Shown here: positions 7,741 through 10,912 of the stretch, one piece after another
Layout: each line of letters begins with the position of its first letter
Numbering within the stretch: the first letter of the stretch is position 1
Assembly (NCBI GenBank): GCA_030152275.1
Contig: JASLHF010000077.1
Location: forward strand, 1 to 10,912
Direction of reading: 5' to 3'
Source of the DNA: Acinetobacter sp.
Lineage (GTDB): Bacteria; Pseudomonadota; Gammaproteobacteria; Pseudomonadales; Moraxellaceae
Length of the DNA: 10,912 nucleotides
Made by a program: the position numbers and the translations under genes
Notes under the pieces: model-generated
Database searches by the model: none
What the model saw: the letters and a program-made list of their open reading frames with translations, nothing else
Told to the model about the DNA's origin: nothing

Positions 7741-7784
7741 GCACACTAAAAATGTGTGTAAGCACACAAGCATTTTGAGTGTGC
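7741..7784. repeat. 44-nt imperfect hairpin downstream of the nuclease/small-protein pair
   Basis: GCACACT (7741-7747) pairs with AGTGTGC (7778-7784). After one A/G mismatch, AAAATG (7749-7754) pairs with CATTTT (7771-7776). After a 2-nt bulge, TGTGT (7755-7759) pairs with ACACA (7764-7768), leaving a 4-nt loop. It begins 19 nt past the stop of the small gene on the minus strand and could end or stabilise that transcript, but neither strand shows a U-tract after the stem. It could also be an inverted-repeat remnant of a small mobile element. The structure is seen directly; its role is open. Confidence 0.55.
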
Positions 7785-7802
7785 TGATATGAAGCTAGAA
7801 CC

Positions 7803-8018
7803 TTATTCTATATCAAAAACCCACTTTTTAGCGTCTAAATCACTGGTTGTTTCACAGACATAATAATCATGATCCCATGCATCTTGGTTGAAAATCTCTT
7901 TTTTAAAATAAGTGATTTGTTTGCCATTTTCAACACAGACAAAACTGTCGCCTTGGTCTTTGACTTGTGTTCCGTTAAGGAAACCACCTATACAGAGGAA
8001 TCGGGATTGTTTAGACAT
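7803..8018 (-). CDS. Small hypothetical protein coupled to the nuclease-like gene
   Basis: This predicted 71-residue soluble protein has no signal peptide or membrane segment and is slightly acidic (12 Asp/Glu against 8 Lys/Arg). It has three Cys (9, 28, 55) and several aromatics. I do not recognise the family. The opening FLCIGGFLNGTQV is loosely reminiscent of small phage-associated proteins that begin with a GGPLDG-like turn, but this is weak. Its ATG overlaps the end of the upstream 705-codon gene by 8 bp (ATGTCTAA contains both start and stop), and a GAG lies about 10 nt before the ATG within that gene. This arrangement implies translational coupling and supports it as a real gene. It might be an accessory, inhibitor or immunity partner of the nuclease-like protein; nothing in the sequence decides which. 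Confidence 0.65.
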   Translation of the reverse strand: MSKQSRFLCIGGFLNGTQVKDQGDSFVCVENGKQITYFKKEIFNQDAWDHDYYVCETTSDLDAKKWVFDIE

Positions 8019-10128
8019 TCAATTTACTCAACATCCGAATCATAGAATTTTCATAACTACTTATTTGATGTGTCCAAAATCTATCATTCTCAATATCATC
8101 AATAAATTTAAGAGGATCGATATTTTTTACAACTTTCTCTTCATCGAATAAACCATCTACAATCGAATCCATAAAATTAACCGTTCCATTTAAGGATATA
8201 ATTATTTCATCTATGGACATTTTAAGATGATTATCAAAATACTGATGATCAAATTCTAAAGTTGTATCTATAATCCAAGAATGAATTTTTACATTATCTA
8301 TATTTTCAAAATATTGATTTAAAAATTCATTTCGGATGTAAGCTACTTTTTTTGATAGTTGATAAGCTGCCTTATTTAAAGTGAAGTTTCGATATTCATA
8401 AATTTCTTGAATACTGCTTTTAATATATGTCGATTTAATCTCTGCCACAATCACGTGGTTATCGTATAGCGCTATAAGGTCAATCTCACCAACTTCTCTA
8501 TCTCGAGGCTGATATTGGCAAAACACTCGAAATCCAGCATTCTTAAATTTTTCAGCCAAATTTAACTCAATATTATCTGTTTCACTTCTAAGCTCTAAAC
8601 GATTTTTATGAAATTTACGGACATAGTTAATCATCATTGTGTTCACATTTTGAAATGCAGCTAACCAAGGAAATTGAAAAATAAAATCATCTATTTTATA
8701 AAAAGGTTTTTGTTGAAATGTGGAATTATCTTCTTCTTGATATAAATCACAGCTCCAAAAAGTTAATATTTTATCCATTTTCTTTTTTTTGATAGTATTT
8801 GAGCTTCCGCTTACCCATGAAGACATTCTTTTTATCTTATCTTCATGCTTGGCAAATGTGAAAGGCATTCTATTTTCACCTATTACAAAACCATGCATAG
8901 TGAGCTGTGTTAATGCATGTAAATTACTTTTTGCATGAGGTAAAAAGCTCATAAATTTTTCTATATGATCTTTTAAATAATGTGCTTGTGACAAAGTCAT
9001 GGTAATCATTGTTTCATAAGCATCAAGCTTTTGATGATTAATACCGAATTCTGAGATCCCATAAACTTGAGATAACTGCTCTTGTATACCAAACGCTTTT
9101 GATAGAGCAAATGCATTAGCTTCTAAATTATCACCTGTATTCATAATGCTATACTTAGCATCTGAATTAAGTAGTTTTTCAGTACCAATATTAAGCCAAT
9201 AGTTTATTAGTAAAGAATTTTTCTCCGCCCAATTATCCTTTTTCTCTTTTGTATTGGTATAAATCAATTCTGAATTTCTTAACTTATAATTTACATGTTT
9301 ATCGAAACAAAACGACTCTAGTACATTTCTTTTATAATTAATAATCTCAATTACAATAGCCACAAGTTTTTTGTAAAGTTCATATTGCTCTTGAAGCTGT
9401 AAGGTCATACCTTCATCAATTAAAAAAGGCATTAATTTATTTTTTAAAGCTAAAGCGATTGATTGTTCATTTAATTTTTTAGTATTTTTTCTAGAAGTTT
9501 TAACAATTTCATCAAATGCTTTCCAAATAGTTTCTGCGGAATTTATTTCGGTTTTATCAATTTGATATGGCAAATAATTAAAATAATCTTGATTAGGAAT
9601 TAAATATTCATAGGCATATATACTACCAAAAGCCATAGCAGTGATTTGACCAATATTTAGCTTATTTTTAATATCCCTGTAATCTTCTAATCTAAATTTA
9701 TACTGTTCTTGTAAGTGTTCTACTGTCCTAATAAAGTTATTTAACTGATCGATAGCCAACTCTTCCGCTACAACCTTCAATACTCCCCAAGAATCATGAT
9801 CAGAATTAAGAATAATTCCTGAATATCGAATTGCTAAGATAAAACTTTGTAAATCAAGTTTTAAATACTGAATACAAATATTTTTATTACTTATTTCATA
9901 GCGAATATATTGGCTTAATGCGAGAATATAATTTTCATGCCTTACATTATTTTCTGTAAGTAAGTTTATAAAATTTGATTGCCAAAACATATCAAATTTG
10001 TTTTTATAATTTTCAAATTTTGGCTGTGAACTTTTATATAAAAGCTCTTCTACAATTTTTTCTTTTGCTACCGTAGAATCAAACTCAAATATGAGAGATT
10101 CGAATTTCTTTTCATAATAATTTTGCAT
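8011..10128 (-). CDS. Unrecognised 705-residue protein with C-terminal PD-(D/E)XK nuclease domain
   Basis: This is a large cytoplasmic protein with no signal or membrane segment. Residues 1 to about 510 are mostly helical in character, rich in Lys, Glu, Asn and Ile, and match no family I recognise. Residues about 515-620 carry a restriction-endonuclease-like core: Glu521/Glu526 in a leading helix, GEIDLIA with Asp550, then AEIKS with Glu563-Ile-Lys565, followed by a helix with Gln590. GEID...E.K is the catalytic pattern of Mrr-, NERD- and YraN-like PD-(D/E)XK nucleases, so a DNA- or RNA-cleaving role is likely. The DNA is far more AT-rich than its neighbours (one 60-base row at 9301-9360 has 15 G+C; a row in acnB at 10381-10440 has 27), a sign of horizontal origin. 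The start at 10128 has no Shine-Dalgarno and abuts the acnB terminator, so a later start is possible. The frame is intact, with an 8-A run at 8783-8790 (minus-strand reading) encoding Lys residues. A defence role is inferred. Confidence 0.8.
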   Translation of the reverse strand: MQNYYEKKFESLIFEFDSTVAKEKIVEELLYKSSQPKFENYKNKFDMFWQSNFINLLTENNVRHENYILALSQYIRYEISNKNICIQYLKLDLQSFILAIRYSGIILNSDHDSWGVLKVVAEELAIDQLNNFIRTVEHLQEQYKFRLEDYRDIKNKLNIGQITAMAFGSIYAYEYLIPNQDYFNYLPYQIDKTEINSAETIWKAFDEIVKTSRKNTKKLNEQSIALALKNKLMPFLIDEGMTLQLQEQYELYKKLVAIVIEIINYKRNVLESFCFDKHVNYKLRNSELIYTNTKEKKDNWAEKNSLLINYWLNIGTEKLLNSDAKYSIMNTGDNLEANAFALSKAFGIQEQLSQVYGISEFGINHQKLDAYETMITMTLSQAHYLKDHIEKFMSFLPHAKSNLHALTQLTMHGFVIGENRMPFTFAKHEDKIKRMSSWVSGSSNTIKKKKMDKILTFWSCDLYQEEDNSTFQQKPFYKIDDFIFQFPWLAAFQNVNTMMINYVRKFHKNRLELRSETDNIELNLAEKFKNAGFRVFCQYQPRDREVGEIDLIALYDNHVIVAEIKSTYIKSSIQEIYEYRNFTLNKAAYQLSKKVAYIRNEFLNQYFENIDNVKIHSWIIDTTLEFDHQYFDNHLKMSIDEIIISLNGTVNFMDSIVDGLFDEEKVVKNIDPLKFIDDIENDRFWTHQISSYENSMIRMLSKLNV

Positions 10129-10129
10129 A

Positions 10130-10161
10130 AAAATAAGGGCTGATTAATCAGCCCTTATTTT
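10130..10161 (-). terminator. Palindromic intrinsic terminator of acnB
   Basis: AAAATAAGGGCTGATT (10130-10145) is followed directly by its exact reverse complement (10146-10161), a 32-bp perfect palindrome. As RNA it folds into a 14-bp stem with a TTAA loop. On the minus strand the GC-rich core is followed by TTATTTTTATG, a U-rich tail, giving a classic intrinsic terminator 15 nt after the acnB stop. The tail runs into the start codon of the nuclease-like gene (10126-10128). Being symmetric, it could also stop plus-strand transcripts. Confidence 0.88.
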
Positions 10162-10184
10162 AACTACTTAATCAATTAAGACAA
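10157..10184 (-). promoter_or_regulatory. Candidate sigma70-type promoter overlapping the acnB stop and terminator
   Basis: On the minus strand, TTGTCT (10179-10184, the last two acnB sense codons; 4 of 6 to TTGACA) is followed after 16 bp by TAAAAT (10157-10162; 5 of 6 to TATAAT). Transcription would begin inside the terminator palindrome, near 10150. The message would then lack most of the 5' stem arm and so escape the terminator fold. It is the only promoter-like pair I see for the nuclease operon, and AT-rich DNA gives such matches by chance. Confidence 0.35.
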
Positions 10185-10912
10185 TTGAGCAGCAGCAATT
10201 TTCTTAGTATCAACATCTTTAGAAGCGTCAGTATACGTTTCCATTTTGTCGAAGCTTAAGTATTGATAGATGTCAGCAGACATGCTGTCAATTTGAGCTG
10301 CATACTGTTGATATTCTTCTGGAGAAGGTAATTTACCCAATACAGCAGCAACAGAAGCAAGTTCAGCAGAAGCTAAGTAAACGTTAGCACCTTGACCTAA
10401 ACGGTTCGGGAAGTTACGAGTAGAAGTCGATACACAAGTTGTGTTCGGAGCTACACGTGCTTGGTTACCCATACATAATGAACAGCCTGGCATTTCAGTA
10501 CGCGCGCCAGCTTTACCATAAATGTTATAGAAACCTTCTTCCATTAATTGATGCTCGTCCATACGCGTTGGTGGAGCCAACCATAAACGAGTAGACAATG
10601 AACCACCAGGTACTTTATCAAGTAATTTACCAGCAGCACGGAAGTGACCGATGTTCGTCATACATGAACCAACGAATACTTCGTCAATTTTTACGCCTTG
10701 AACGTCAGATAACAATTTCGCATCATCTGGATCATTTGGACAGCAAAGAACTGGTTCAGTGATTGTAGCAAGATCAATTTCATATACTTTCGTATATTCA
10801 GCATCAGCATCAGCTTTAAGAAGTGATGGATTAGCCAACCATTTTTCCATGTTCTCAACACGACGAGCCATCGTACGCGCATCGCCATAACCTTCAGAAA
10901 TCATCCATTTCA
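10176..10912 (-). CDS. acnB: Aconitate hydratase B, C-terminal part (5' end outside window)
   Basis: This enzyme of the citric acid cycle interconverts citrate and isocitrate through a 4Fe-4S cluster; some AcnB proteins also bind mRNA when the cluster is lost. About 245 residues of the roughly 860 typical for AcnB are present, and the frame stays open through the right edge (KWMISEGYGDAR). The segment VGSCMTNIGHFRAAGKLL and the pair in MPGCSLCMGNQAR hold the three cluster-binding cysteines. Spacings of 60 and 3 residues agree with Cys710, Cys769 and Cys772 of the E. coli enzyme. NDPDDAKLLSDVQG is also diagnostic of AcnB as opposed to AcnA. Codon use and G+C are those of a well-expressed core gene. 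It ends in TAA at 10176-10178, followed by a strong intrinsic terminator. Confidence 0.97.
   Translation of the reverse strand, partial: KWMISEGYGDARTMARRVENMEKWLANPSLLKADADAEYTKVYEIDLATITEPVLCCPNDPDDAKLLSDVQGVKIDEVFVGSCMTNIGHFRAAGKLLDKVPGGSLSTRLWLAPPTRMDEHQLMEEGFYNIYGKAGARTEMPGCSLCMGNQARVAPNTTCVSTSTRNFPNRLGQGANVYLASAELASVAAVLGKLPSPEEYQQYAAQIDSMSADIYQYLSFDKMETYTDASKDVDTKKIAAAQLS

Noticed and set aside
7912..8151. Plus-strand 79-codon frame across the nuclease/small-protein junction
   Set aside because: It is antisense to two coupled minus-strand genes, has no ribosome site and an unremarkable composition; it is most likely a shadow.
7741..10161. Block 7741-10161 as a discrete transposon with terminal repeats
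   Set aside because: The hairpin at the left and the terminator palindrome at the right are unrelated in sequence, and no transposase or integrase lies between them.

Overview
The window looks like chromosomal DNA of an Acinetobacter-type gammaproteobacterium (Moraxellaceae). This is inferred from the moderately AT-rich composition, an IS30-family transposase tail, a classical chaperone-usher fimbrial operon and an aconitate hydratase B (acnB) gene. No rRNA, tRNA or CRISPR is present, and the species is not resolved.

Layout. Positions 1-138 are the 3' end of an IS30-family transposase that begins outside the window. An AT-rich leader (139-429) precedes a five-gene plus-strand fimbrial operon (430-6523): major pilin, periplasmic chaperone, outer-membrane usher, two-domain tip adhesin and a second chaperone. 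A perfect 14-bp stem-loop separates the pilin from the rest and could set subunit stoichiometry. Tail to tail with the operon, 14 bp away, is a minus-strand AraC-family regulator (6538-7554). Its upstream gap (7555-7802) holds a 9-bp dyad that could be an operator and a 44-nt imperfect hairpin. Next on the minus strand is a very AT-rich coupled gene pair (10128 down to 7803): an unrecognised 705-residue protein with a C-terminal PD-(D/E)XK nuclease core, and a 71-residue protein whose start overlaps the nuclease stop by 8 bp. The window closes with the 3' part of acnB on the minus strand (10176 to beyond 10912) and a palindromic intrinsic terminator that abuts the nuclease start codon.

How the parts may work together. 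The pilin, usher, adhesin and two chaperones make a complete minimal type 1-like pilus assembly set. The adjacent AraC-type protein is the obvious candidate regulator, though nothing in the sequence proves this. The nuclease plus small protein resembles accessory or defence-like cargo placed directly behind the housekeeping gene acnB. It is the part of the window most likely to be undescribed. A candidate promoter for it lies across the acnB stop codon and terminator, so the same DNA may both end acnB transcription and start the nuclease operon.
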